DNA from: a virus
Virus record (IMG/VR): IMGVR_UViG_3300046171_000252
Location: 124,001-188,000 of that record
Length of the DNA stretch: 64,000 nt
Reading direction: 5' to 3' (one strand)
Below are positions 47,224 to 55,839 of the stretch, piece after piece (within the stretch, counting starts at the first letter, position 1; the number at the start of each line of letters is the position of its first letter). The notes under the pieces were generated by a model. The model worked only from the letters and a program-made list of their open reading frames with translations, made no database searches and was not told the origin of the DNA. A program made the position numbers and the translations under genes.

Positions 47224-47927
47224 AAGTATCAATAGCATGTCCGACATTTGAATACTATGGTAGAGGTGTAGAAGTTCTGGATGATATGTTCAGGACTATT
47301 GCTGCTCAGACATTTAAGGATATTGAGGTTGTCATTTCAGATCACAGTAAAACCGATGTGATTGAAGATTACTGCAAAGAGAATGAGCACAACCTGAATA
47401 TCAAATACATTCGCAATGAGAATGGCAGAGGTAATCCTTCCATCAATACTAACAATGCGATTGATAATTGTAGTGGTGAGATTATTAAAATCTTTCAACA
47501 GGATGACTTCTTCTATGATACAGAGGCAGTAGAGAAGATGTATGATGCCATGACAAACTCAGATGCTAAATGGTTTGTATGTGGTGCGGTCCATACTCGT
47601 GATGACGGACATACATTCTTTAATCCCATGTATCCGAGATGGGATGATAAGATAATGCTAGAACCAGGTTATAACTTTATTGGTGGTGTATCTGTCACGG
47701 CAATCAAAAAAGAGGTGACTGTAAGGTATGACCCTGAACTCAGAATGTTACTGGATGTAGATTTTTACTATCAGAATGTGTTAAACTATGGTATGCCAAT
47801 CTTCTATCGTGATACTTTGATTGTTAATAGAGTCCGAGATAATGATACTCTGATGGCAGAAGTGAGTGAAGAAGAGATTGAAGAAGAATTTCAGTATTGT
47901 TTCAAGAAGCATGGTATTAGTAGATGA
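47220..47927 (+). CDS. GT2 family glycosyltransferase
   Basis: A 235-residue GT-A enzyme: MKVSIACPTFEYYGRGVEVL, TFKDIEVVISDHSKTDVIEDY and KIFQQDDFFYD, where the D-D pair is the nucleotide-sugar/metal site. A later MLLDVDFYYQ block follows. It is a standard inverting GT2, donor unknown. Confidence 0.88.
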   Translation: MKVSIACPTFEYYGRGVEVLDDMFRTIAAQTFKDIEVVISDHSKTDVIEDYCKENEHNLNIKYIRNENGRGNPSINTNNAIDNCSGEIIKIFQQDDFFYDTEAVEKMYDAMTNSDAKWFVCGAVHTRDDGHTFFNPMYPRWDDKIMLEPGYNFIGGVSVTAIKKEVTVRYDPELRMLLDVDFYYQNVLNYGMPIFYRDTLIVNRVRDNDTLMAEVSEEEIEEEFQYCFKKHGISR

Positions 47928-48757
47928 ATCATAAGTATTATTTTTCAGTTGCCGCAATGTTCAAGAATGAAAGTTGGACATTGAAGGAATGGGTTGAACA
48001 CTATAAGTTGCATGGAGCAGATCATATCTATCTGGTAGATGACTTCAGTGATGATGATTATCTGCCTATCCTGCAACCTTATATTGATTCTGGATATGTG
48101 ACTCTGTTTAAGAGTGATGTAGATGAGAGATTTACGGGGCGACAAGTTCATGTCACGAATAAGTATTTCCTTCCTATTGCAAAAGAATCTAAGTGGATTG
48201 CACAGGTTGATGTAGATGAGTTTCTGTATAGTCCAAAGGTTGTTGATATTAAAAAAATTCTAAAACAATATGAAGACTATGGTAGAGTAATTACTAACTG
48301 GGTATGGTTCAACTCTAATGATTTTATTGAACATCCTGAAGGTGGCATTGTCAATAACTTCAATAAGAGAGCAGAGTATAATGTAAGAGTCTGGGCTACA
48401 TTGTATAGTCATGCCAATCCAAAAGGACAGGATGAACCAGAGTGGCAGAACCTAGATGCTCCGAAGTGCATTGTGAATACTGACTTTGGTATTGAACATT
48501 TTGCAGTTCATGATGCATTTAATAATGGAGAGACAATCAATCTATCATACAAGACAAATGAAAATGACCCAGAATTGCTTTTGAATCATTATCAATTACA
48601 ATCTAGAGAGTATTGGGAAACTGTTAAGATGAATAGAGGTGATTGCAATCACTGGTATACTGGAAACAAAAGAGGATGGCACGCTTTCTATTCATTAGAC
48701 GTTGGTAATATAATTGATGACAGACTTAAAGAACAAAATATGGAGATAGTTCTATGA
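47924..48757 (+). CDS. GT92-like glycosyltransferase
   Basis: A 277-residue protein: AAMFKNESWTLKEWVEHYKLHGADHIYLVDDFSDD (residues 10-44) and SKWIAQVDVDEFLYSPK are the FKNE ... EWxxYH ... GxDHxYxxDxxS and DxDEF blocks of GT92 (DUF23). The family transfers galactose or related sugars. The C-terminal FAVHDAFNN and LLNHYQLQSREYW fit it too. Confidence 0.85.
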   Translation: MNHKYYFSVAAMFKNESWTLKEWVEHYKLHGADHIYLVDDFSDDDYLPILQPYIDSGYVTLFKSDVDERFTGRQVHVTNKYFLPIAKESKWIAQVDVDEFLYSPKVVDIKKILKQYEDYGRVITNWVWFNSNDFIEHPEGGIVNNFNKRAEYNVRVWATLYSHANPKGQDEPEWQNLDAPKCIVNTDFGIEHFAVHDAFNNGETINLSYKTNENDPELLLNHYQLQSREYWETVKMNRGDCNHWYTGNKRGWHAFYSLDVGNIIDDRLKEQNMEIVL

Positions 48758-49620
48758 CAATTGGAATGAATAATCTAGGCACGAATGGGAGACTGGGAAA
48801 CCAGATGTTTCAATATGCCGCACTAGTAGGTATTGCCAAACAAGGTGGATTTGATTTTAGAATCCCCGACCATTCAAAGGCAACATACTTTGACCGCAAA
48901 TCTGGTCCAAATATTATTACGGAGTATCATCAATTGCAGCACTGCTTTGAGATGCTCCATTGTGGTGATAGGTATGGACTGGTGGATGGTGATGAGATTG
49001 AATTGCATGAATCTCATGAGTTCTGTGAGGAGTTATTCAATGAGTGTCCAAATCATGTATCCCTGAACGGATACTTTCAAACAGAAAAGTATTTTAAGAA
49101 TGCAGAGAAACTTATCCGACTGGACTTTAGATTCAAGAAGCATATCATTGAAGAGGTTCAATCGCACTTCAAGGAATATCTAGATCAAAAACCTGTATGT
49201 ATTTTGGTAAGAGATTTCAACCCAGAATTTGATTATCCAAATTGTGAGAACAATCATATCAATGTCTCACTAGAGTTTTATGAGAAGGCAATTGAATCCT
49301 TAGGTAAGGACAGAACTTATATTGTATGCTCTAATAGTATTGACCTTTGTAAGAAGCAAAAGTTATTTCAAGGAGACAATTTTATCTTCAATGAGGTTGT
49401 TCCCGAAGAGATATATAAAGGACACTTTGACTTATGTTTAATGTCAATGTGTCAGGACTTCATCGTTTCCAATAGCACATTTGGATGGTGGGGTGCCTGG
49501 TTAGGAAATGGAGAAGGGAAGAGAGTTATACTACCGTCCCCTTGGTATGGACCCGGACTTTCTCATATTAGTGTTGATGATTTGTATCCAGATGGATGGG
49601 AGAAAATTGAATGGAAGTAA
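48754..49620 (+). CDS. GT11-like glycosyltransferase, altered catalytic motif
   Basis: Second GT11 copy (288 aa): NGRLGNQMFQYAALVGIAKQ near the N-terminus and MSMCQDFIVSNSTFGWWGAWL near the end match the 46423 gene, and NGYFQTEKYFKNAE matches GFFQTEKYFKHIE. The HVRRGDF motif is replaced by ILVRDFNPEF, losing the His and one of the Arg residues used for GDP-sugar binding. It may be inactive or altered in specificity. Confidence 0.85.
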   Translation: MTIGMNNLGTNGRLGNQMFQYAALVGIAKQGGFDFRIPDHSKATYFDRKSGPNIITEYHQLQHCFEMLHCGDRYGLVDGDEIELHESHEFCEELFNECPNHVSLNGYFQTEKYFKNAEKLIRLDFRFKKHIIEEVQSHFKEYLDQKPVCILVRDFNPEFDYPNCENNHINVSLEFYEKAIESLGKDRTYIVCSNSIDLCKKQKLFQGDNFIFNEVVPEEIYKGHFDLCLMSMCQDFIVSNSTFGWWGAWLGNGEGKRVILPSPWYGPGLSHISVDDLYPDGWEKIEWK

Positions 49621-50384
49621 CAGTTGTAAGTCATGCCGGTATTGCCAATAGAATTAAGAATCTATTGAGTGCCATGGCACAACATGATAAAGTTTATACT
49701 CCACATGATACAATCTCATTTCTCTTTCCATCTATTTCTAAGGTAGATGAAGTTGTGAATCCTTATCCAGAGGATTGGAGATTGTATGTTGATCCTGAAG
49801 AAGAAAAATACATAGACAACTACAAAACAATTGACCTGATGTATGAGAAGACTCCGCAGTATTTTGTGGATAAGTATCTCAATCTACTTGGAACTCTAGA
49901 AATCAATCAGGATATTCTTGATTATGTAAATGAGTTTACCGAATCTTGGGATGATATGGTTGGTGTTCATATTAGGTCATGGTATTGTGCCAAGAAAGTT
50001 TTTCATGATAATAGCATCTTTGAAAGAGAGATAGATAGGTTAGCAGAAGACAAGAAATTCTTTTTCTGTTCTGACAACTCTGATGTCTATAAACATTTTG
50101 CAGACAGATATCCCGACAGAGTAATTTTATACGATAGACAAATATTCAATGACCCCAAATTGGCTGAGTCCGGACATCATGATGATATTCAATTAACTAC
50201 TGATGCCTTTATTGAGTTGTTGATACTATCCAAGTGTGCTACAATTGTTGGTACATATGCCAGTTCTTTTGATGAACTCGCATGGTGGATGAGTGGGTGT
50301 AAATCAAAAGTGATTATACCAGAACCAATTAATTGTGAGCAAGAACTGAACAACTTTAACGATCTGATTTACGTAAAAAAATGA
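49611..50384 (+). CDS. Fucosyltransferase-like protein (GT-B, NodZ-like)
   Basis: A 257-residue protein: SHAGIANRIKNLLSAMAQ (residues 7-24), MVGVHIRSWYC and FFFCSDNSDVYKHFADRYPD, then GTYASSFDELAWWMSG. The HIRxW and SDxxDV blocks resemble NodZ/GT23-like and peptide-O-fucosyltransferase-like folds. The gene at 55836 is a clear paralogue with the same YKTIDxxYxxTPQYFxDKYL block. Confidence 0.75.
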   Translation: MEVTVVSHAGIANRIKNLLSAMAQHDKVYTPHDTISFLFPSISKVDEVVNPYPEDWRLYVDPEEEKYIDNYKTIDLMYEKTPQYFVDKYLNLLGTLEINQDILDYVNEFTESWDDMVGVHIRSWYCAKKVFHDNSIFEREIDRLAEDKKFFFCSDNSDVYKHFADRYPDRVILYDRQIFNDPKLAESGHHDDIQLTTDAFIELLILSKCATIVGTYASSFDELAWWMSGCKSKVIIPEPINCEQELNNFNDLIYVKK

Positions 50385-51139
50385 TTACATTAGAAGCAAC
50401 GAAACAAGTGGCAGATGATTCTCCGGATCATATCTGTCCGGTTGGTGCGATTAGAGATAACTTCACATCAGAGGGATTGATTGAAGAAGTCAAAGATGGA
50501 TTTGAGAACGAACAAATTTCCATGCTAGATCTTGGATGTGCCGGTGCTCAGTTTGTTGTTGATTTTATTAATAGAGGTGATATTGGTATAGGATTGGAGG
50601 GTAGTAGTAATTCTCTTGGTGGTATTGGTAAGGACAACTGGGATAAGTATCACAATAAAAATTTGTTCCTATGTGATATCACAAAAGATTATCAACTCTA
50701 TGATGATGGAGAACCCATGGAGTTTGATTTCATTCACTCGGAAGAAGTGTTTGAACACATTGCACCCGAAGATATTGACAACATGCTTATTAATATCTTT
50801 AAGCATCTGAAGGAGGGTGGTCTTTGTGTATTTGGAGTTTCTCTTGTTCCTGATGTAAGGAATGAGAAAGGTGAGGACATGGTGCCACCTTTTGCTCCAG
50901 AAGATAGAACTATCGGATATGAAGGAGAACTCTTTACTCTTCATCAATCTGTGTTCCCTGCAACCTGGTGGAAAGAAAAAATTGAGTCAGCAGGGTTTAA
51001 AATTTTCGAGGAAGGACTTCATGATGAGAACCACTTTGGATATCTTTTTAATCACATTGTTCGTGGTGCCGGATACTCTGGCAATGTTCCTGGTTATAAA
51101 GGATGGGATGAGTCCGCGTATTTCTGTTGCACAAAATGA
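50381..51139 (+). CDS. SAM-dependent methyltransferase
   Basis: A 252-residue class I methyltransferase: MLDLGCAGAQFVVDFINRGD (motif I), GIGLEGSSNSLGG, and FDFIHSEEVFEHI, the usual motif II block before EHI. Paralogue of the gene at 52888, sharing SPDHI near the N-terminus and NWDKYHNKNLF in the centre. It likely methylates a sugar of the surface glycan. Confidence 0.85.
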   Translation: MITLEATKQVADDSPDHICPVGAIRDNFTSEGLIEEVKDGFENEQISMLDLGCAGAQFVVDFINRGDIGIGLEGSSNSLGGIGKDNWDKYHNKNLFLCDITKDYQLYDDGEPMEFDFIHSEEVFEHIAPEDIDNMLINIFKHLKEGGLCVFGVSLVPDVRNEKGEDMVPPFAPEDRTIGYEGELFTLHQSVFPATWWKEKIESAGFKIFEEGLHDENHFGYLFNHIVRGAGYSGNVPGYKGWDESAYFCCTK

Positions 51140-51963
51140 TTGATCTTAAGAATTGTACTTTTATCATTCCCGTAAGGATTGAGAGTGAAGATAGAATGCG
51201 TAATGTTATTACAGTTCTGTGTTATCTTCTTGAAAACTTTGATACTAAAGTTATTCTCAAAGAAGTGGATGTAGAGTCTGTATTTCAGGAAGCAGTTCTA
51301 CCACAAATTAAAGAATATCTTGGTGATGCACTTAACAATCTAACGCATGTCTTTGAGAAATCTGATGACCCTGTGTTCTATAGGATGAAGATTCTTAATG
51401 AAATGATTGATATGGCAGACACTCCAGTCATTGCCAACTATGACTGTGATGTTCTGTTCAGACCAGAAACATATACAGAATCGGTTGAGATGGTCATGAA
51501 TGGATGTGATATTGTATATCCATATGGATTTGGTGAGTATCAGAGACAAGTCTTTGCCGATGATGAAGATGTGAGTGAGTTTCTTTCTAATGATTTTAAC
51601 TTTGACATCCTTGATAATAAGTCAAAGATGTATGATGCTCAGTATGGGCACGTTCAATTTGTAGATAGAAAATCCTATATTGATGCAGGTATGGAGAATG
51701 AAAACTTCCGAGGTTCTTCTCCTGAAGATAAGGAGAGATTCTATAGATTTGAAAAAATGGGTTATAATGTTGGTAGAATAGATCATCAGGTTTATCACCT
51801 AGAACATAGTAGAGGTAGAAACTCTTGGCCAAATTCAGTTCAAGGCAATCCATACATGAGAGAAAACTTTGAGGTATGGGAATCAATTCAGAACATGTCT
51901 GGTGAAGAGTTGAGAGAATACTATTCCAATCAAGAGTATCTGAAAAAGTATGTTAATTGCTAG
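51136..51963 (+). CDS. Chondroitin-polymerase-like glycosyltransferase (275 aa)
   Basis: ATG 51136 overlaps the previous stop; 51127 is a TTG and less likely. The GT2-like core shows FIIPVRIESEDRMRN, ADTPVIANYDCDVLFRPE (D-x-D) and FRGSSPEDKERFYRFEKMGY, followed by HLEHSRGRNSWPN. The last blocks match the C-terminal galactosyltransferase-type region (G-x-x-x-E-D, H-x-x-H-x-R). Donor unknown. Confidence 0.8.
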   Translation: MIDLKNCTFIIPVRIESEDRMRNVITVLCYLLENFDTKVILKEVDVESVFQEAVLPQIKEYLGDALNNLTHVFEKSDDPVFYRMKILNEMIDMADTPVIANYDCDVLFRPETYTESVEMVMNGCDIVYPYGFGEYQRQVFADDEDVSEFLSNDFNFDILDNKSKMYDAQYGHVQFVDRKSYIDAGMENENFRGSSPEDKERFYRFEKMGYNVGRIDHQVYHLEHSRGRNSWPNSVQGNPYMRENFEVWESIQNMSGEELREYYSNQEYLKKYVNC

Positions 51964-52897
51964 TTGTCCATTAAGAATTTCCCTGTTCGGAGGTTCTACT
52001 GATAATCCATATTTCGTAGAGAAGTATGGGTATGGTTCTGTAATTAGTTTCACATGTGATCTTAAGACATATGTAACTATCAGTCAGGACAAAATTGGTT
52101 TCAATAAAGAACAACACAAATATATCATCAACTATTCAAAGAGAGAGGAAGTCTCCAAGGTTGAGGATATACAGAATGAAGTTGTAAGAACTGTATTGGA
52201 GCATTTTAATATGCCACCAGTACAGGTTACTCTTACCAGTGATGCTTATTCACAAGGAAGTGGATTGGCATCTTCGTCTTCTTATACAATAAGTCTTATC
52301 AAGGCATGTTCTTTGTTCTTGAAGATTACAATGACAGAAAGTGAGATATGTAAATTGGCATATCAACTTGAAAGAGTATATAATCCTTATTGTGGATATC
52401 AAGATCCGTATGGATGTGGTGTCGGTGGATTTAAAAGAATTGAATTCATGAATAATGATTGTATCAAGTATGAGTTTCTTCCAACAGAACTATTTGATAA
52501 GTATGATACTCATCTTATCTTCACAGGTGTCACGAGAAACTCTAAGAAGATTCTTAAAAATGTAACTGATAATTTGGAGAAAGTAAAACCACTTCTTGAC
52601 ACAGTAGTCTGTGCATATCAAAGTCTTTCTCAAAATGACTATGAGTTGTTTTTCAAGTATCTAAATCATGGATGGCAACAAAAGAAAGAAACGAGTAGTT
52701 CAATATGTGAGAATGAACTCATTAAAGAGATTGATTCTTCTTTGGAAAATAGTCCATCGGTCTTGTCGCATAAATTATGTGGGGCAGGTAATGGAGGATT
52801 TTTCTTAGTATTCTCTAATAAGGACAGCTTGAATATTCCTTATGAATCTGTTAGAATAAATGTATCGCCAAATGGGGTAACGGGTAGATGTCTTTGA
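51950..52897 (+). CDS. hddA: GHMP kinase, D-glycero-D-manno-heptose 7-phosphate kinase type (HddA)
   Basis: A 315-residue GHMP-fold kinase: CPLRISLFGGSTDNPYFVEK (residues 5-24, PxRISxxGGxTD), GSGLASSSSYTISLIKA (ATP-binding motif 2, near residue 100-118), and KLCGAGNGGFFLVF (motif 3). The PLRISxxGGGTDxP opening is typical of heptose-7-phosphate kinases and related fucokinase-like enzymes. With GmhA (53698) and the HAD-nucleotidyltransferase (54198) it completes a possible heptose route. The alternative is another sugar-1-kinase. Confidence 0.83.
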   Translation: MLIASCPLRISLFGGSTDNPYFVEKYGYGSVISFTCDLKTYVTISQDKIGFNKEQHKYIINYSKREEVSKVEDIQNEVVRTVLEHFNMPPVQVTLTSDAYSQGSGLASSSSYTISLIKACSLFLKITMTESEICKLAYQLERVYNPYCGYQDPYGCGVGGFKRIEFMNNDCIKYEFLPTELFDKYDTHLIFTGVTRNSKKILKNVTDNLEKVKPLLDTVVCAYQSLSQNDYELFFKYLNHGWQQKKETSSSICENELIKEIDSSLENSPSVLSHKLCGAGNGGFFLVFSNKDSLNIPYESVRINVSPNGVTGRCL

Positions 52898-53694
52898 TTA
52901 CGTTAGAAACTGAAAATCCTGTTGCGATTGATTCTCCCGATCATATTGCACCAGCAGGAACGATTGTAGATAATCGCACGAATGTTGATTATGTAAATGC
53001 AGTAAAGAATTACTTTGATAGACCATTCAAAGTATTGGATATGGGATGTGCTGGAGCACAGATGATTGCAGATTATATTGATGCTGGATATGTTGCCGTA
53101 GGACTTGAGGGTTCTACGCATGTTCTTACGGGTGCAGGGTCTCACAACTGGGACAAGTATCATAATAAGAATCTATTCAATGTAGATTTGTCAAAACCAT
53201 TTCAACTGAAAGAAGATGGTGGGGACATGAAGTTTGACTTTATCCATAGTTGGGATGTTGTTGAGCATATTCATCCTGATGATCTGGGTGTCTGGTTTGA
53301 TAATGTTAAGAATCACCTGACAGATGATGGTGTGTTCTGTTGTGTTCTTGCAACTACTCCTGATTATGAAATGAAAGATGGTGAACTTGTAATTCGTCAT
53401 CGGTCAATGTTCAACTCTGCGGAGTGGGTCAACATCTTCTTTGATAATGGATTTGAACTCTGCGTTGAGAATAATTGGCACTCTTATCCTGTGGGTAGAA
53501 ACTATCCCGACAGTGTAAAACCACAATGCTATCATGAAGCAGCAGGTGTAGTCGGAACAGAAAATGGATTATACTTTGGTTATCTCTTTGGTGATGCTCA
53601 GTTCAGCAACCATGACAACAAAGGTGCAAACATTTATTTCTGTGTAAGAAAAAAACAAAACCACGAACAGCGTATTCCATCTAACTGGGACTGA
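52888..53694 (+). CDS. SAM-dependent methyltransferase (paralogue)
   Basis: A 268-residue methyltransferase: VLDMGCAGAQMIADYIDAGY (motif I), VGLEGSTHVLTG, and FDFIHSWDVVEHIHPDDL. It shares the SPDHI and NWDKYHNKNLF blocks with the gene at 50381. Similar length and layout suggest a duplication followed by divergence of acceptor. Confidence 0.85.
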   Translation: MSLITLETENPVAIDSPDHIAPAGTIVDNRTNVDYVNAVKNYFDRPFKVLDMGCAGAQMIADYIDAGYVAVGLEGSTHVLTGAGSHNWDKYHNKNLFNVDLSKPFQLKEDGGDMKFDFIHSWDVVEHIHPDDLGVWFDNVKNHLTDDGVFCCVLATTPDYEMKDGELVIRHRSMFNSAEWVNIFFDNGFELCVENNWHSYPVGRNYPDSVKPQCYHEAAGVVGTENGLYFGYLFGDAQFSNHDNKGANIYFCVRKKQNHEQRIPSNWD

Positions 53695-53697
53695 ATT

Positions 53698-54201
53698 ATG
53701 AATCCATTTAAAGAGTATATTGAAGTTCTTGAATGTGCCCACATGGGCAATGAGTTTGAGAAGTTTCAAGAAGCATTCAAAAATCACAGCAGAATTATCA
53801 TCCTTGGCAACGGAGGTAGCAGTTCAGTTGCATCTCATATCTCTCAGGACTATATGAAGTTCAGGGGTAAGAAAGTTTCGATTCTTTCTGACCCATCCAT
53901 GTTGACCATGCTTACAAATGATTTTGGGTATGAAAATGCATATCAAAAGTTTCTAGAGTATTATGTGGAGGATGAAACTCTTGTTGTTCTGATGAGTTCT
54001 GGTGGAGAATCAAAGAATATTTTGAATTGTTTAACCTGGTGTGAAGAAAACAAGGTCAACTATGGTATTCTGACGGGGTTCTCTCCTGAAAATACTATTA
54101 GAACTAGGGCAACCAATGCCCTTTGGAATTACTATATCTCTAGTCAAGACTATGGTGTGGTAGAATGTGTTCATCAGATTTTCCTGCACGGAGTCGTATG
54201 A
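53698..54201 (+). CDS. gmhA: GmhA-type phosphoheptose isomerase (SIS domain)
   Basis: A 167-residue single SIS domain: IIILGNGGSSSVASHISQDYMKF (residues 33-55) and LVVLMSSGGESKNILNCLTW are the GNGGS and SxxGxSxN phosphosugar motifs of GmhA/DiaA. GmhA converts sedoheptulose 7-phosphate to D-glycero-D-manno-heptose 7-phosphate, the first step of heptose synthesis. It is slightly shorter than bacterial GmhA (about 190 aa). The end carries Glu and His residues in VVECVHQIFLHG, where the isomerase has catalytic groups. Confidence 0.85.
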   Translation: MNPFKEYIEVLECAHMGNEFEKFQEAFKNHSRIIILGNGGSSSVASHISQDYMKFRGKKVSILSDPSMLTMLTNDFGYENAYQKFLEYYVEDETLVVLMSSGGESKNILNCLTWCEENKVNYGILTGFSPENTIRTRATNALWNYYISSQDYGVVECVHQIFLHGVV

Positions 54202-54950
54202 GATATTGCTTTGATATTGATGGCACACTTTGCCATACTCCTTGCAATCCAGATGGACATGGTATGAGGTATGAAGAAGCAACTTCATTTCCATGGATGG
54301 TTGGTCATGTTAATCGTCTTTATGATGAAGGACATTACATTATTATGATGACTGCTCGTGGAAGAGGGTCTGGAATTGATCATGGTGATTTGACTCGCAA
54401 TCAACTTGCAATGTGGGGATACAAGTATCATGAACTTGAACCTATGTTTCATAAACCAACTGCGGACCTTTTTATTGATGATAAGGGTATTGATGTAAAT
54501 GAGTGGTTAAAACAACAACCACAAACTAAAGGTGTTATTGCCGGTGCATTTGATGTTATTCATCCTGGATACATTAGAATGTTTTCTGAAGCAAAACAAT
54601 ACTGTAATCATTTAACTGTTGCTCTTCATGTTGACCCATCCACCGAAAGGTCTCATAAACTTTCACCGGTCCAATCTGCCGATGAGCGTAAAGAGATTCT
54701 TCTGGGAATGAAGAACATTGATGATGTTGTTCTTTATAATAATGAGGAAGAATATCTGTCCTATCTCAAGAGTGGTGATTATGAGATTCGTTTTCTTGGC
54801 ACAGACTATAAGGATGGAACATATTCAGGTAAAGAAATAGACATTGATATTGTTTGGTTGGATAGAGAAAATCATAATTACTCTACTACAAAACTAAAAA
54901 CAGATATTTTTAAATCAATTTTACCAAGGGCATCTGAGAACTATGATTAA
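54198..54950 (+). CDS. Bifunctional HAD phosphatase - nucleotidyltransferase
   Basis: A 250-residue two-domain enzyme. Residues 1-105 are a small HAD phosphatase: CFDIDGTLC (nucleophile D6, acid D8), MMTAR (motif II Thr) and LFIDDKG (motif IV). Residues about 111-250 are a cytidylyltransferase-like domain: GAFDVIHPGY (116-125), an HxGH-type motif ending in Tyr, and later Arg/Lys-containing loops. Next to GmhA and HddA this could remove phosphate from heptose bisphosphate (GmhB role) and activate heptose-1-phosphate (HldE C-terminal role). ATG 54198 overlaps the gmhA stop. Confidence 0.82.
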   Translation: MRYCFDIDGTLCHTPCNPDGHGMRYEEATSFPWMVGHVNRLYDEGHYIIMMTARGRGSGIDHGDLTRNQLAMWGYKYHELEPMFHKPTADLFIDDKGIDVNEWLKQQPQTKGVIAGAFDVIHPGYIRMFSEAKQYCNHLTVALHVDPSTERSHKLSPVQSADERKEILLGMKNIDDVVLYNNEEEYLSYLKSGDYEIRFLGTDYKDGTYSGKEIDIDIVWLDRENHNYSTTKLKTDIFKSILPRASENYD

Positions 54951-55839
54951 AAGTTTAGTAACTGGAGGAGCAGGATTCATCGGATCTAATCTGGTGGATG
55001 CATTACTTGAACAAGGACACATGGTCGTATGTGTTGATAATGAAAGTGCAAGTAATGAAGAGTTCTATTGGAATAGAGATGCTATTAACATTAAGGCAGA
55101 TGTAACTGATTATAAAATAATGAGAAACTGCATGACAGACATTGATTATGTTTTTCATCTAGCAGCAGAGTCGCGTCTTCAACCTGCAATTGAGAATCCA
55201 ATTGAAGCTATTGTAAAGAACTGCGTTGGAACTACAACTATTCTGCAGTGTGCCAGAGAAGCAGGTGTAAAGAAAGTTATGTATTCTTCCACTTCTTCTG
55301 GATATGGAATGAACTCATATCCGAATGTTGAAACACAACCAGATGATTGTTTGAATCCTTACTCTGCATCTAAGGTTGCAGCAGAAAAATTCTGTAAGAT
55401 GTATACAGATCTATATGGACTTAAGACTGTTGTATTCAGATACTTTAATGTATATGGAGAAAGGTCTCCTGTCTTTGGTCAGTATGCTCCTGTCATTGGA
55501 ATCTTCCTGAAGCAAAAGAACGAAGGTCAACCTCTTACTATTGTGGGTGATGGGTCTCAAAGGAGAGACTTTATTCATGTGAAAGATGTTGCTGCCGCAA
55601 ATATTCTTGCCGCAACTGCTGATATTCCTGAGGAGTATTATGGTCAGGTGTTTAATATTGGTAGTAGTGACAGCATTTCTATTCAGGAGATTGCAAATCT
55701 AATTTCAGATGATCAGGTTTATATTCCGAAGAGAGAAGGTGAAATGGAGACTACTTTTGCTAATATAGATAAGGCAAAAGAAATTCTTGGTTGGACTCCC
55801 AAGATTAATGTTTCGGATTGGATTCGTGAAAACCTATGA
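54943..55839 (+). CDS. NAD-dependent nucleotide-sugar epimerase
   Basis: A 298-residue extended SDR: VTGGAGFIGSNLVDALLEQG (residues 6-25), FHLAAESRLQPAIENP, MYSSTSSGYG (catalytic Ser) and NPYSASKVAAEKFC (Y-x-x-x-K), then RYFNVYGERSP. It resembles UDP-glucose 4-epimerase and related enzymes. Directly after the heptose genes it may epimerise the activated heptose (HldD or DmhB-like role), but a generic 4-epimerase is equally possible. Confidence 0.88.
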   Translation: MIKSLVTGGAGFIGSNLVDALLEQGHMVVCVDNESASNEEFYWNRDAINIKADVTDYKIMRNCMTDIDYVFHLAAESRLQPAIENPIEAIVKNCVGTTTILQCAREAGVKKVMYSSTSSGYGMNSYPNVETQPDDCLNPYSASKVAAEKFCKMYTDLYGLKTVVFRYFNVYGERSPVFGQYAPVIGIFLKQKNEGQPLTIVGDGSQRRDFIHVKDVAAANILAATADIPEEYYGQVFNIGSSDSISIQEIANLISDDQVYIPKREGEMETTFANIDKAKEILGWTPKINVSDWIRENL

